A program made the position numbers and the translations under genes. Shown here piece by piece: positions 40,752 to 50,377 of a DNA stretch of 64,000 nucleotides; the stretch's first letter is position 1; every line of letters starts with the position of its first letter. Where the stretch lies: the NCBI RefSeq assembly GCF_030062155.1, contig NZ_CP118269.1:744001-808000 (forward strand). The letters run 5' to 3'. The notes beneath the pieces are model-generated. The model saw nothing but the letters and a program-made list of their open reading frames with translations. It did not search any database and had not been told where the DNA came from. The stretch comes from Pantoea sp. Lij88. GTDB lineage: Bacteria; Pseudomonadota; Gammaproteobacteria; Enterobacterales; Enterobacteriaceae.

Positions 40752-42488
40752 GTGGTAAAACAGGAAGTGGAACTGCGTCGCCGTGAGGTGACGGTTGACG
40801 ATGCGTTACCGGCCACGCTGCCGCCGTTGCTGAAACGGCTCTATCTGCAACGCGGCGTGTGTGACGCCGCAGAGCTGGAGCGTGGTGCGAAAAATCTGCT
40901 GCCGTACCAGTCCTTAAGCGGGATTGAGAACGCAGTGGAACTGCTGCATCAGGCGCTGCTGGATGGGCGTCGCATTATGGTCGTGGGCGACTTTGATGCC
41001 GATGGCGCCACCAGTACCGCGCTGACGGTGATGGCGCTGCGCAGCATGGGTGGCGGCAACGTGCAGTATCTGGTGCCTAACCGCTTTGAAGATGGTTATG
41101 GACTCAGCCCGGAAGTGGTTGAGCAGGCACGGGCGCGCGGTGCGGCGATGATTCTGACCGTCGACAACGGCATCTCCTCCCACGCGGGCGTTGATTTTGC
41201 CCATCAGCACGGGATTCCGGTGCTGATTACCGACCACCATCTGCCCGGCGAGACCTTACCGGCTGCTGAAGCGATCGTGAATCCCAATCTGCCAGACTGC
41301 AACTTCCCCTCGCGCGCGCTGGCGGGTGTCGGCGTGGCGTTCTATCTGATGCTGGCGCTGCGCGCGCATCTGCGCACCCAGGGATGGTTTGGCACCACGC
41401 GCACGGAACCGAATCTGGCGGAGATGCTGGATCTGGTGGCGCTTGGCACGGTTGCCGATGTGGTGCCGCTCGACGTTAACAACCGCATTCTGGTGTGGCA
41501 GGGGCTCAGCCGCATCCGCGCCGGAAAATGCCGGCCCGGCATCCGGGCGCTGCTGGAGATTGCGAATCGTGATGCCCGTCAGCTGGCGGCCAGCGATCTC
41601 GGCTTTGCGCTGGGGCCTCGGCTCAACGCCGCAGGCCGGCTCGACGATATGTCGGTGGGCGTGGCGCTGTTAATGACTGACGATCTCAGCCAGGCGCGGA
41701 TGTTAGCCAGCGAGCTGGACGCGCTGAACCAGACGCGCAAAGAGATAGAGCAGGGCATGCAGAGCGAAGCGCTGGCGCTCTGTCAGGCGCTGGAGCGTGA
41801 GCAGAGCGATCTGCCGCTGGGGCTGGCCTTCTATCATCCCGAATGGCATCAGGGCGTGGTGGGCATTCTCGCCTCCCGTCTCAAAGAGCGCTTCCATCGC
41901 CCTGTGATTGCCTTTGCGCCGGCGGGCGACGGCACGCTGAAAGGCTCGGGCCGTTCGATTGCCGGTCTGCATCTGCGCGATGCGCTGGAGCGTCTGGATA
42001 CGCTGAATCCCGGTCTGATGATGAAGTTCGGCGGTCACGCCATGGCGGCCGGCTTATCGCTGGAAACCGCACGTTACGAGGAGTTTCGTCAGCGCTTTGC
42101 CGACCTGGTCGGAGAGTGGCTGGATGGCGAATCGCTGCAGGGCATTATCTGGTCAGATGGCGCGTTACAGCCGCAGGAGTTTTCCCTGCAGACCGCCGAG
42201 ATGCTGCGCGAAGCCGGTCCCTGGGGCCAGGCGTTCCCGGAACCCGCGTTTGACGGCAAATTTAAACTGCTGCAACAGCGGCTGGTGGGCGAGCGACATC
42301 TGAAAGTGATGGTTGAGCCGCTGGACGGCGGTCCGCTGATCGACGGCATCGCCTTTAATGTCGATACCACGCTGTGGCCCGACAGCAGCATTCGTCAGGT
42401 TGAACTGGCCTACAAGCTGGATATCAATGAGTACCGCGGTAACCGCTCAGTGCAGCTAATCATCGACCATATCTGGCCGCTGAACTGA
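40752..42488 (+). CDS. recJ: Single-stranded-DNA-specific exonuclease RecJ
   Basis: This 5'-3' exonuclease acts in recombination (RecF pathway) and mismatch repair. The 578-residue product has the DHH-family motifs VVGDFDADGATST (about residue 75), TVDNGISSHAG and ITDHHLPG, then a DHHA1 domain with GSGRSI and MKFGGHAMAAGLSL. The start is GTG at 40752, as in E. coli, just after the dsbC stop. It may cooperate with MutH, encoded 11 kb downstream, in mismatch repair. Confidence 0.97.
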   Translation: MVKQEVELRRREVTVDDALPATLPPLLKRLYLQRGVCDAAELERGAKNLLPYQSLSGIENAVELLHQALLDGRRIMVVGDFDADGATSTALTVMALRSMGGGNVQYLVPNRFEDGYGLSPEVVEQARARGAAMILTVDNGISSHAGVDFAHQHGIPVLITDHHLPGETLPAAEAIVNPNLPDCNFPSRALAGVGVAFYLMLALRAHLRTQGWFGTTRTEPNLAEMLDLVALGTVADVVPLDVNNRILVWQGLSRIRAGKCRPGIRALLEIANRDARQLAASDLGFALGPRLNAAGRLDDMSVGVALLMTDDLSQARMLASELDALNQTRKEIEQGMQSEALALCQALEREQSDLPLGLAFYHPEWHQGVVGILASRLKERFHRPVIAFAPAGDGTLKGSGRSIAGLHLRDALERLDTLNPGLMMKFGGHAMAAGLSLETARYEEFRQRFADLVGEWLDGESLQGIIWSDGALQPQEFSLQTAEMLREAGPWGQAFPEPAFDGKFKLLQQRLVGERHLKVMVEPLDGGPLIDGIAFNVDTTLWPDSSIRQVELAYKLDINEYRGNRSVQLIIDHIWPLN

Positions 42489-42502
42489 GTTAAACAGGGC
42501 GC

Positions 42503-42531
42503 GCGCGTCTCCGGCTACGGCAGAGACGCGT
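42503..42531 (+). terminator. Hairpin after recJ
   Basis: Stem CGCGTCTC / GAGACGCG with an 11-base loop, 15 bases after recJ and lacking a T run. Partial termination before prfB is possible. Confidence 0.35.
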
Positions 42532-42706
42532 CAGCCTGATTATCCCCGGCCTTAACCTGCTGCGCGCGAGGATGCCGCACAAATGCGAGCCCTCTCGCAA
42601 CCACGGCATCAGCCTGCTGTCTCAGCGCTACAATCTGCCGCCAGTTTCGGGTAAACTTATGCGTTAATTTTCCTGTCCCATCGAACATAAGAAAGACGCT
42701 AAAGCC

Positions 42707-43805
42707 ATGTTTGAAATCAACCCGGTCAAAAACCGTATTCAGGACCTCAGTGAGCGCAGCGACGTTCTTCGGGGGTATCTTTGACTACGATGCCAAGAAA
42801 GAACGCCTCGAAGAAGTAAACGCCGAGCTGGAACAGCCCGATGTCTGGAACGAACCTGAGCGTGCTCAGGCGCTGGGCAAAGAGCGCTCCTCGCTGGAAG
42901 CGATCGTGCAGACGCTGGATCAGATGTCGCAGGGCCTGGAAGATGTGCAGGGTCTGCTTGAACTGGCGGTAGAAGCGGAAGACGAAGAGACTTTCGACGA
43001 AGCGGTTGCCGAGCTCGATGTCCTTGAGGGCAAGCTGGGCGAACTGGAGTTCCGCCGCATGTTCTCTGGCGAGTATGACAGCGCCGACTGCTATATCGAT
43101 CTGCAGGCGGGTTCCGGCGGCACCGAAGCGCAGGACTGGGCCAGCATGCTGATGCGTATGTATCTGCGTTGGGCCGAAGCGAAAGGCTTCAAAACCGAAA
43201 TTATCGAAGAGTCTGAAGGTGAAGTCGCGGGCATCAAGTCTGTGACCATTCGCGTATCAGGCGACTATGCCTTTGGCTGGTTGCGCACCGAAACCGGCGT
43301 GCATCGCCTGGTGCGTAAGAGCCCGTTTGACTCCGGCGGTCGTCGTCACACCTCATTCAGCTCTGCCTTTATTTACCCGGAAGTCGATGACGATATTGAT
43401 ATCGACATCAACCCAGCCGATCTGCGCATTGACGTTTATCGTGCGTCGGGTGCGGGCGGCCAGCACGTTAACCGGACAGAATCTGCGGTGCGTATTACCC
43501 ATATTCCAACCGGTACCGTCACCCAGTGTCAGAATGACCGTTCTCAGCACAAGAACAAAGATCAGGCGATGAAGCAGATGAAAGCGAAGCTGTACGAGCT
43601 TGAGATGCAAAAGAAAAATGCTGAGAAACAGGCGCTGGAGGACAACAAGTCCGACATTGGCTGGGGCAGTCAGATCCGTTCTTACGTTCTCGATGATGCT
43701 CGCATCAAAGATCTGCGCACCGGCGTAGAGACGCGTAACACCCAGGCGGTGCTGGACGGCGATCTGGATCGATTCATTGAAGCTAGTTTAAAAGCAGGGT
43801 TATAG
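42707..43805 (+). CDS. prfB: Peptide chain release factor 2 (programmed +1 frameshift)
   Basis: RF2 ends translation at UGA and UAA. Frame 1 starts at the ATG at 42707, encodes 25 residues ([10 protein letters not shown] ... RGYL) and meets an in-frame TGA at 42782-42784. Ribosomes slip +1 at CTT TGA C, and the second frame continues from GAC at 42783 to the stop at 43805, giving 365 residues as in E. coli. The GGGGG Shine-Dalgarno-like stimulator sits just before TATCTTTGAC. The codon-recognition SPF motif (RKSPFDSGG) and the GGQ peptidyl-hydrolysis motif (GAGGQHVN) are both present. RF2 regulates its own level through this UGA. lysS begins two bases after the stop. Confidence 0.98.
42771..42785 (+). 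promoter_or_regulatory. prfB +1 recoding site
   Basis: GGGGGTATCTTTGAC contains the internal Shine-Dalgarno, the slippery CTT and the UGA stop followed by C, a weak termination context. The base before the G run is C, where E. coli has A. Confidence 0.95.
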
Positions 43806-43807
43806 AC

Positions 43808-45328
43808 ATGTCTGAACAACAACCGCAGAGCGCTGATGCCGCCGTTGAGTTAAATAACGAACTGAAAACGCGCCGCGAAAAGCTGAGCGCGCTGCGAGCC
43901 AACGGTCTGGCGTTTCCCAACGATTTCCGTCGTGACAGCCTTTCAAACCAGCTGCTGGAAAGCTATGGCGAGAAGAGCAACGAAGAGCTGGAAGCGCTGG
44001 GTATCGAAGTCAGCGTCGCCGGACGCATGATGACCCGTCGTATCATGGGTAAAGCCTCTTTCGTCACCCTGCAGGATGTGGGCGGCCGGATTCAGCTTTA
44101 CGTCTCGCGTGACGATCTGGCTGAAGGCATCTACAACGAGCAGTTCAAGAAATGGGACCTCGGCGATATCCTGGGTGCGCGTGGCAAACTGTTCAGAACC
44201 AAAACCGGCGAACTGTCGATTCACTGTTCAGAACTGCGTCTGCTGACCAAAGCGCTGCGTCCGCTGCCGGACAAATTCCACGGCCTGGCCGATCAGGAAA
44301 CCCGTTACCGTCAGCGTTACCTTGATCTGATCGCCAACGAAGAGTCACGCAACACCTTCAAAATTCGTTCGCAGATTATGGCCGGCATTCGCCAGTTCAT
44401 GGTAGGCCGCGACTTTATGGAAGTGGAAACCCCGATGATGCAGGTGATCCCGGGTGGCGCCTCTGCGCGACCGTTCATCACCCATCACAATGCGCTGGAT
44501 ATCGACATGTACCTGCGTATTGCACCAGAGCTCTATCTGAAGCGTCTGGTGGTAGGCGGCTTCGATCGCGTGTTCGAGATCAACCGTAACTTCCGTAACG
44601 AAGGTATTTCGCCACGTCATAACCCAGAGTTCACCATGATGGAACTCTATATGGCCTATGCGGATTACAAAGATCTGATCGAGCTGACCGAAAGCCTGTT
44701 CCGTACGCTGGCGCAGGATGTGCTGGGCACCACGGTCGTGCCTTACGGCGAGCAGGAGTTTGATTTCGGCAAGCCGTTTGAAAAACTGACCATGCGCGAA
44801 GCGATCAAGAAATACCGTCCGGAAACGGATCTGGCCGATCTGGAAGACTTCGATAAAGCGGTGGCGATTGCACACTCCCTGCATATCAAAGTGGAGAAGA
44901 GCTGGGGTCTGGGCCGCGTCGTGACCGAGATCTTCGAAGAGACGGCAGAAGCGCACCTGATTCAGCCAACCTTCATCACCGAATATCCGGCTGAAGTCTC
45001 TCCGCTGGCCCGTCGTAACGACGAGAACCCGGAAATCACCGATCGCTTTGAGTTCTTCATTGGCGGCCGTGAAATCGGTAACGGCTTCTCCGAGCTGAAC
45101 GATGCGGAAGATCAGGCTGAGCGTTTCCTGCAGCAGGTGAATGCCAAAGATGCCGGTGATGACGAGGCGATGTTCTATGACGAAGACTACGTCACCGCGC
45201 TGGAACATGGTCTGCCGCCAACCGCCGGTCTGGGTATCGGTATTGACCGTATGGTGATGCTGTTTACCAACAGCCACACTATCCGCGATGTGATTCTGTT
45301 CCCGGCACTGCGTCCAGGCAGCAAGTAA
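43808..45328 (+). CDS. lysS: Lysyl-tRNA synthetase, class II
   Basis: This enzyme charges tRNA-Lys. The 506-residue product has an N-terminal OB-fold anticodon-binding domain and a class II catalytic domain, with motif 2 in [23 protein letters not shown] and motif 3 in [18 protein letters not shown]. It follows prfB by two bases, so the two are translationally linked, as in E. coli. It could be either LysS or its paralogue LysU, but the prfB linkage decides for lysS. Confidence 0.97.
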   Translation: MSEQQPQSADAAVELNNELKTRREKLSALRANGLAFPNDFRRDSLSNQLLESYGEKSNEELEALGIEVSVAGRMMTRRIMGKASFVTLQDVGGRIQLYVSRDDLAEGIYNEQFKKWDLGDILGARGKLFRTKTGELSIHCSELRLLTKALRPLPDKFHGLADQETRYRQRYLDLIANEESRNTFKIRSQIMAGIRQFMVGRDFMEVETPMMQVIPGGASARPFITHHNALDIDMYLRIAPELYLKRLVVGGFDRVFEINRNFRNEGISPRHNPEFTMMELYMAYADYKDLIELTESLFRTLAQDVLGTTVVPYGEQEFDFGKPFEKLTMREAIKKYRPETDLADLEDFDKAVAIAHSLHIKVEKSWGLGRVVTEIFEETAEAHLIQPTFITEYPAEVSPLARRNDENPEITDRFEFFIGGREIGNGFSELNDAEDQAERFLQQVNAKDAGDDEAMFYDEDYVTALEHGLPPTAGLGIGIDRMVMLFTNSHTIRDVILFPALRPGSK

Positions 45329-45344
45329 GTCTGACTGTTCTCAG

Positions 45345-45372
45345 AAAAGGCCGGCCATCCCGGCCTTTTTTA
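45345..45372 (+). terminator. Rho-independent terminator of prfB-lysS
   Basis: AAAAGGCCGG / CCGGCCTTTT stem with a four-base loop and T tail. Confidence 0.92.
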
Positions 45373-45456
45373 TGTCTTCTGTTCGCCTCTCCTCGCCCTG
45401 CTTGAATCATGCCGTTCCCTCTGCCAGGCTGAATGTCTCAACCTGGAGCAATCATC

Positions 45457-45951
45457 ATGACGCAACGTCCCGACTGTATTCGCCACTGGCAGGCGCTGGA
45501 AGGCGAAGATAACGAACATTATGAAGACAGCGATGAGCGCATGTCGATTGGTGCGCCACTGGGAAGGTTACTGGGATTAACCCGGCTTGGCATTCACCAT
45601 GAAAGGCTGTTACCTGGACGCCGCATGTCTTATCCCCACGCGGAGAGCGCAGAAGAAGAGTTCATCTTTGTGCTTGAAGGCCATCCTGACGCCTGGATTA
45701 ACGGCGAGCTGTACCCGCTGTCGCCGGGCGATGCAGTGGCCTTTCCGGCGGGCACTGGCATTTGCCACACCTTTATCAATAACAGCGAGCACGAGGCACG
45801 CTTCTTAGTGGTAGGGGAGACCAGCAAGCCTGAAAACCGGATTACTTATCCTCTTAACCCGGACTATGAAGCAACCCGTAAAGACAGATGGCTGAATCCG
45901 CCCGAACAGCCTATGGGCAACCATCCCGGTTTGCCTGACAAAAAATCTTAG
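45457..45951 (+). CDS. Cupin-domain protein
   Basis: This 164-residue cytoplasmic protein has a central cupin barrel. Cupin motif 1 reads PHAESAEEEFIFVLEG (His and Glu ligand positions) and motif 2 reads AFPAGTGICHTFINNSEHEARFLVVGE, with the usual P-G-x5-H-x4-N pattern partly kept. Metal binding is likely, but the substrate is unknown. The ATG at 45457 with GGAG nine bases upstream is chosen over an upstream in-frame start at 45433. It lies in the accessory stretch between lysS and lysR and is convergent with the protease-like gene, overlapping it by four bases. Confidence 0.8.
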   Translation: MTQRPDCIRHWQALEGEDNEHYEDSDERMSIGAPLGRLLGLTRLGIHHERLLPGRRMSYPHAESAEEEFIFVLEGHPDAWINGELYPLSPGDAVAFPAGTGICHTFINNSEHEARFLVVGETSKPENRITYPLNPDYEATRKDRWLNPPEQPMGNHPGLPDKKS

Positions 45952-46574
45952 GATTTAATCGCCTGATCCAGCCAGGTCTGAAATCGCGAGTAGGGCACAT
46001 AGAGCGCTACGTTCTTATAAAGTGTCTTACCGCTGACATTGTCGTTGATGTTATTGCTGTAGCCAATAATCACACCCGCCAGCGTATCATCCGAGGCGTT
46101 ATAGACCGCGCCGCCTGACATCCCTTTCACCACACCTGCGTTCGCCGCCACGACGACGCAGTCCGGCTTATTCCAGCTGTTCGCCAGCGTGGTGTTAATC
46201 AGGTTCTGCCCGCTGGAGCTGACCGGCATGGCCGAAATGAAACTGTAACCGTAGAGATTCACCTGGTCGCCGATATGGCTGTTGCGGAAGTTAGGGGGCA
46301 GGTTCATTTCACTGTTTTTGTGATAGACCACCGCCAGGTCGCATTGCGGATGCCAGGATTTGACCCGGTAAAGGGAGAATTTCGCCACGTGTGCGGCTGT
46401 CAGGCTGTACTCCGGCGTCAGCGGGATGGTGGTACCAAGCGTGCCTAAACCGAGTACGGTAGGAATGCCGGTCACGGTCATATCAACCCGTTTTTCAGCT
46501 TCTTTACTGTACTCATAATGACCCACCGAGCAGCCGGTTAAGCCAAAAACCATTAAGGCTATGAGTCGTTGCAT
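45948..46574 (-). CDS. Trypsin-like serine protease domain lipoprotein
   Basis: This 208-residue protein has a short lipoprotein signal (MQRLIALMVFGLTGC, Cys 15). A chymotrypsin-fold triad can be assigned: H62 in LTAAHVAKF, D79 in QCDLAVVYH and S153 in GMSGGAVYN, with the oxyanion glycine context retained. The family is trypsin-like peptidase (S1/DegP relatives) without a PDZ domain. Substrate and role are unknown; envelope location is inferred from the lipobox. GGGAGAG precedes the ATG. No close E. coli K-12 counterpart is known to me. Confidence 0.78.
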   Translation of the reverse strand: MQRLIALMVFGLTGCSVGHYEYSKEAEKRVDMTVTGIPTVLGLGTLGTTIPLTPEYSLTAAHVAKFSLYRVKSWHPQCDLAVVYHKNSEMNLPPNFRNSHIGDQVNLYGYSFISAMPVSSSGQNLINTTLANSWNKPDCVVVAANAGVVKGMSGGAVYNASDDTLAGVIIGYSNNINDNVSGKTLYKNVALYVPYSRFQTWLDQAIKS

Positions 46575-46934
46575 TCTCTCTCCCTGCGTCAGAGGTTGAT
46601 TACATCACCTTGCAATTGATTAGGGATATATCGGCAACGTTAAGGATTTATTAACTGAATACGCATTAAAAAGCGTAACCGGTTAACGGAAAATGACAAC
46701 CTGACCCTGGGTAGCCAGGGCTTTCGGATAGGGCAATCAGGCTCAAAGAGAGTTTTTAGTTCCGGCAAACGGCAGGATTGTTGCGGCGGAGGCAATAATC
46801 CTTTGCTGCATGCAGGCTATGTCGCACATCTGCGCTGTGCTGTAATACTCAACGTGACGCAGATCAAATTTTAATAAGCGTCGAGGGGCTGCGCGTCTGT
46901 GCGGTTCACCTGCAAATGAAACCGGGAGAGTGTT
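46575..46934. other. Divergent intergenic region between the protease-like gene and the MFS gene
   Basis: This 360-base non-coding gap is AT-rich from 46600 to 46690 and contains a small hairpin, CCCTGG / CCAGGG with loop GTAG, at 46705-46720. It should hold promoters for both divergent genes. No further gene is visible. Confidence 0.5.
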
Positions 46935-48098
46935 ATGCCTGTAGCATTAATGGCGCTGGCGTTGAGTGCGTTCGCCATCGGAACCACGGAGTTTGTCATT
47001 ATGGGGTTGCTGCCAGAGGTGGCGCGTGACCTTCAGGTGTCGATTCCTTCGGCGGGCTGGCTGATCAGCGGCTATGCGCTGGGAGTAGCTATCGGTGCGC
47101 CGATTATGGCGCTGCTCACCGCCAGGCTACCGCGCAAAAAAACGCTGATTCTGCTGATGGTGATCTTTATCGTCGGCAACCTGCTGTGTGCGCTGGCTTA
47201 CAACTATAACCTGCTGATGCTGGCCCGAATCGTTACCGCGCTCTGTCACGGTGCCTTCTTTGGTATTGGTGCCGTGGTCGCCGCCAGTCTGGTGCCTGCC
47301 GGTCGTCAGGCTTCCGCTGTCGCACTGATGTTCACCGGACTGACCTTAGCCAACGTGCTGGGCGTGCCGCTTGGGACCAGTTTCGGACAGATGTTTGGCT
47401 GGCGGGCGACCTTCTGGGGCGTGGCAGTCATCGGCGTGCTGGCGTTTATCGCCCTGATCGTCAGTCTGCCCAACAATAAAGAGGAGAAACCGGTTCATCT
47501 GGCGAGTGAAATCGGTGCGCTGGCTAACGGGAAACTGTGGCTGTCGCTGCTGATGACGGTGTGCTTTGCCGCCGCGATGTTTGCACTGTTCAGCTACATT
47601 GCGCCGCTGCTGTTAGAGGTGACGGGCATCAGCGATCGCGGCGTCAGCTGGACGCTATTCCTGATTGGTGCGGGCCTGACGGTTGGTAACATCCTCGGCG
47701 GAAAACTGGCCGACTGGAAAGTCTCCTTCAGCCTGATCCTCAGCTTCTCACTGATTGCTCTCTTCTCGCTGTTGTTCAGCTGGACCAGCCATGCGCTGTG
47801 GCTGGCGGAGATCACCCTGTTCCTGTGGGCGATGGCGACCTTTGCGACGGTGCCGGGTCTGCAGATCAACGTGGTGCGTCACGGCAAAGAGGCACCGAAC
47901 CTGGTCTCAACCCTGAACATTTCGGCGTTCAACGTCGGTAATGCGCTGGGTGCCTGGGTCGGTGGTGCGGTGATTGGCCGTGGTTTTGGCCTGACGGCAG
48001 TGCCGGTTGCTGCGGCTGCGCTGGCAGCCATCGGTCTGCTGGTCTGTCTGATCACCTTCCGTAAATCGGGCGGCGCAGCCGCCAGGGTCCGCGCTTAA
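46935..48098 (+). CDS. MFS exporter of the DHA1/AraJ-YdhP group
   Basis: This 387-residue protein has twelve predicted membrane helices. The DHA1 N-terminal signature is visible as ALSAFAIGTTEFVIMGLLPEVA, followed by the loop RLPRKKTL and the antiporter-type motif GLTLANVLGVPLGTSFG in helix 5. Such proteins usually export sugars or drugs, but the substrate is unknown. GGGAGAG precedes the ATG. It converges on lysR, and both stop codons share the palindrome CTTAAG. Confidence 0.88.
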   Translation: MPVALMALALSAFAIGTTEFVIMGLLPEVARDLQVSIPSAGWLISGYALGVAIGAPIMALLTARLPRKKTLILLMVIFIVGNLLCALAYNYNLLMLARIVTALCHGAFFGIGAVVAASLVPAGRQASAVALMFTGLTLANVLGVPLGTSFGQMFGWRATFWGVAVIGVLAFIALIVSLPNNKEEKPVHLASEIGALANGKLWLSLLMTVCFAAAMFALFSYIAPLLLEVTGISDRGVSWTLFLIGAGLTVGNILGGKLADWKVSFSLILSFSLIALFSLLFSWTSHALWLAEITLFLWAMATFATVPGLQINVVRHGKEAPNLVSTLNISAFNVGNALGAWVGGAVIGRGFGLTAVPVAAAALAAIGLLVCLITFRKSGGAAARVRA

Positions 48099-49015
48099 GC
48101 CAGGCGGGCGGCGATGCGGGCCGGAAAGTCAGCCACCTGCTGTTGCAGATGGCTGACGAAGGCGTCGACCAGCGCCGAGGCGGGGCGATGCTGGGGCCTC
48201 ACCAGGCTGACGGTAAACGGCACCGCCACGCTGAACTTCCTCATCACCACACCGCTGTCGGCGTAATCCAGCGCCGTCAGCGGATTCACAATCGAAATCC
48301 CCACGCCCGCCCTGACCATCGCGCACACCGACGCGGCGCTGTGCGTCTCCATCACCAGCCGCCGTTCGACGCCCTGCTCCTGAAACAGCGCATCCAGCAG
48401 CTGACGATAGCTGTCGCTGCGCGACAGGCTCACATACTTTTCGCCCGCAAAATCGTGCGGCGTCAGCACCTCACGCTGACTCAGGGGATGCTGCTGCGGC
48501 AACACGCACACCTCATCGCAGGTTAGCAGGGCCAGGCGGTCAGTTCCGGCGGGTGCGTGCTGGGTTTCGGTTAAGCCGATGTCGTAGCGCTGCGCCGACA
48601 GCCACTCCTCCAGCAGCGGCGACTCCTGCGGAATCACATTCAGGCTCACATCCGTGTAGCGCTGTAAAAAAGGCTGACACAGCGGCGGCAGCAGCGACTG
48701 CGAAAAAACCGGCAGGCAGGCGATCGACAGCTCGCCCTGACGAAACTGACGCAGACTTTCCGCCGCTTCCATGATGCGGTCCAGGCCATACCAGGAGCGC
48801 TGAACCTCCTCAAACAGACGTAACCCCTGCACCGTCGGCTGCAGGCGACCGCGTACCCGCCCGAACAGCTCTAATCCCAGTTGCTGCTCCAGACGCGCCA
48901 GCTCCCGGCTTACGGTAGGCTGTGACGTATGCAGCAGCGTGGCGGCCTGCGTCAGATTGCCGCTGGTCATTACCGCATGAAAAATTTCGATATGCCGCCA
49001 GTTAATGTTCGCCAC
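48095..49015 (-). CDS. lysR: LysR, activator of lysA
   Basis: This LysR-type regulator of diaminopimelate decarboxylase is divergent from lysA, as in E. coli. The 306-residue product has an N-terminal HTH (GNLTQAATLLHTSQPTVSRELARLE) and an effector-binding domain, with long identities to E. coli LysR (RLFEEVQRSWYGLDRI, SIACLPVFSQS). The start codon is GTG at 49015 with AGG nine bases upstream. It probably senses diaminopimelate and lysine to activate lysA. Confidence 0.96.
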   Translation of the reverse strand: MANINWRHIEIFHAVMTSGNLTQAATLLHTSQPTVSRELARLEQQLGLELFGRVRGRLQPTVQGLRLFEEVQRSWYGLDRIMEAAESLRQFRQGELSIACLPVFSQSLLPPLCQPFLQRYTDVSLNVIPQESPLLEEWLSAQRYDIGLTETQHAPAGTDRLALLTCDEVCVLPQQHPLSQREVLTPHDFAGEKYVSLSRSDSYRQLLDALFQEQGVERRLVMETHSAASVCAMVRAGVGISIVNPLTALDYADSGVVMRKFSVAVPFTVSLVRPQHRPASALVDAFVSHLQQQVADFPARIAARLA

Positions 49016-49117
49016 GCCGTTTACCTATATCCATTCTGCATAGATGCTATTAAAACAGATATTTTTCGCTATGACACGATTCTGGCTTAATGCGGTTATC
49101 GCCACAGGAGAATTGCT
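49016..49117. promoter_or_regulatory. lysR/lysA divergent promoter region
   Basis: This 102-base AT-rich spacer includes the inverted repeat ATAGATGCTAT (49040-49050), a possible LysR-family T-N11-A type site. Dual control of lysR and lysA from this region is inferred from the arrangement. Confidence 0.45.
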
Positions 49118-50374
49118 ATGCCACGTTCATTACAGAGTTCCGAAACCGCACTCAACGCCGCTAACCTGCTGCCGCTGGCACGCCGTTATGCCGGGCCATT
49201 CTGGGCCTACGACGCGCAGATTATTCAGGCGCGTATTGCTCAGCTGCAGGCTTTTGATGTGGTGCGCTTTGCGCAGAAAGCCTGCTCGAATACGCATATC
49301 CTGCGCCTGATGCGCGCGGCGGGCGTGAAGGTGGACTCGGTATCATTGGGCGAGATCGAACGTGCGCTGGCCGCCGGCTATCAGCCTGGCGGTGACGAGA
49401 TCGTCTTTACCGCGGATCTGTTCGATCAGCCCACGCTGGAGCGGGTAACGGCCTTAAAGGTGCCGGTGAATGCGGGTTCGATCGATATGCTGCATCAGCT
49501 CGGCGCGGTGTCACCGGGACACGCGGTGTGGCTGCGGGTCAACCCTGGCTTTGGTCACGGGCACAGTCAGAAAACCAATACCGGCGGCGAAAACAGCAAG
49601 CACGGTATCTGGCACGGCGACTTAGCGGAGGCGCTGGCGGCCATTAAACAGCACGGCCTGCAGCTGGTGGGCATTCACATGCATATCGGTTCCGGCGTCG
49701 ATTATGCGCATCTGCAGCAGGTCTGTGATGCGATGGTCGAACTGGTGATGGCGTCGGGTCAGGATCTGACAGCGATCTCTGCGGGCGGTGGTCTTTCTAT
49801 TCCTTATCGCTATGGCGAAGAGGCGATCGATACCCATCACTATTTCGGCCTGTGGGACGCAGCGCGTCAGCGCATTGCTCAGCATCTGGGTCACGCGGTC
49901 AAGCTGGAGATCGAACCCGGCCGTTTCCTGGTAGCTGAGGCGGGTGTGCTGGTGTCGCAGGTCCGGGCGGTGAAGTCGATGGGCAGCCGTCACTTCGTGC
50001 TGGTCGATGCCGGTTTCAGTGACCTGATGCGCCCTTCAATGTATGGCAGCTATCACCATATCTCGCTGATGGCGGGCGATGGTCGGGCGATCGATGAGCA
50101 GCAGACACTCGACACGGTCGTCGCGGGCCCGCTGTGCGAATCGGGCGATGTCTTTACCCAGCTGGAGGGCGGCATGGTTGAACCGCGCGCGATTCCGGCG
50201 GCGAAAGTGGGCGATTATCTGGTGTTCCACGACACCGGCGCTTACGGTGCCTCCATGTCCTCTAACTACAACAGCCGCCCGCTGATCCCGGAAGTGCTGT
50301 TTGAGCAGGGCCAGCCGCGTGAAATCCGCCGTGCGCAGACGATTGAGTCATTACTGGCGCTGGAAAGCGATTAA
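49118..50374 (+). CDS. lysA: Diaminopimelate decarboxylase
   Basis: This PLP enzyme makes lysine from meso-diaminopimelate, the last step of the pathway. The 418-residue product is a group IV decarboxylase with PLP lysine K54 in RFAQKACSN, the glycine-rich AISAGGGLSIPY and the C-terminal CESGDVF motif. It ends three bases before an acetyltransferase gene. It is activated by LysR in E. coli. Confidence 0.97.
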   Translation: MPRSLQSSETALNAANLLPLARRYAGPFWAYDAQIIQARIAQLQAFDVVRFAQKACSNTHILRLMRAAGVKVDSVSLGEIERALAAGYQPGGDEIVFTADLFDQPTLERVTALKVPVNAGSIDMLHQLGAVSPGHAVWLRVNPGFGHGHSQKTNTGGENSKHGIWHGDLAEALAAIKQHGLQLVGIHMHIGSGVDYAHLQQVCDAMVELVMASGQDLTAISAGGGLSIPYRYGEEAIDTHHYFGLWDAARQRIAQHLGHAVKLEIEPGRFLVAEAGVLVSQVRAVKSMGSRHFVLVDAGFSDLMRPSMYGSYHHISLMAGDGRAIDEQQTLDTVVAGPLCESGDVFTQLEGGMVEPRAIPAAKVGDYLVFHDTGAYGASMSSNYNSRPLIPEVLFEQGQPREIRRAQTIESLLALESD

Positions 50375-50377
50375 CCC

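Noticed and set aside
42711..43805. prfB read as a single ordinary frame from 42711 or as a broken gene
   Set aside because: The true start is ATG 42707 in another frame; the TGA at 42782 is the programmed recoding stop, not a mutation.
44345..45277. A 310-codon minus-strand frame opposite lysS
   Set aside because: Shadow of the lysyl-tRNA synthetase gene, without motifs or a start signal.
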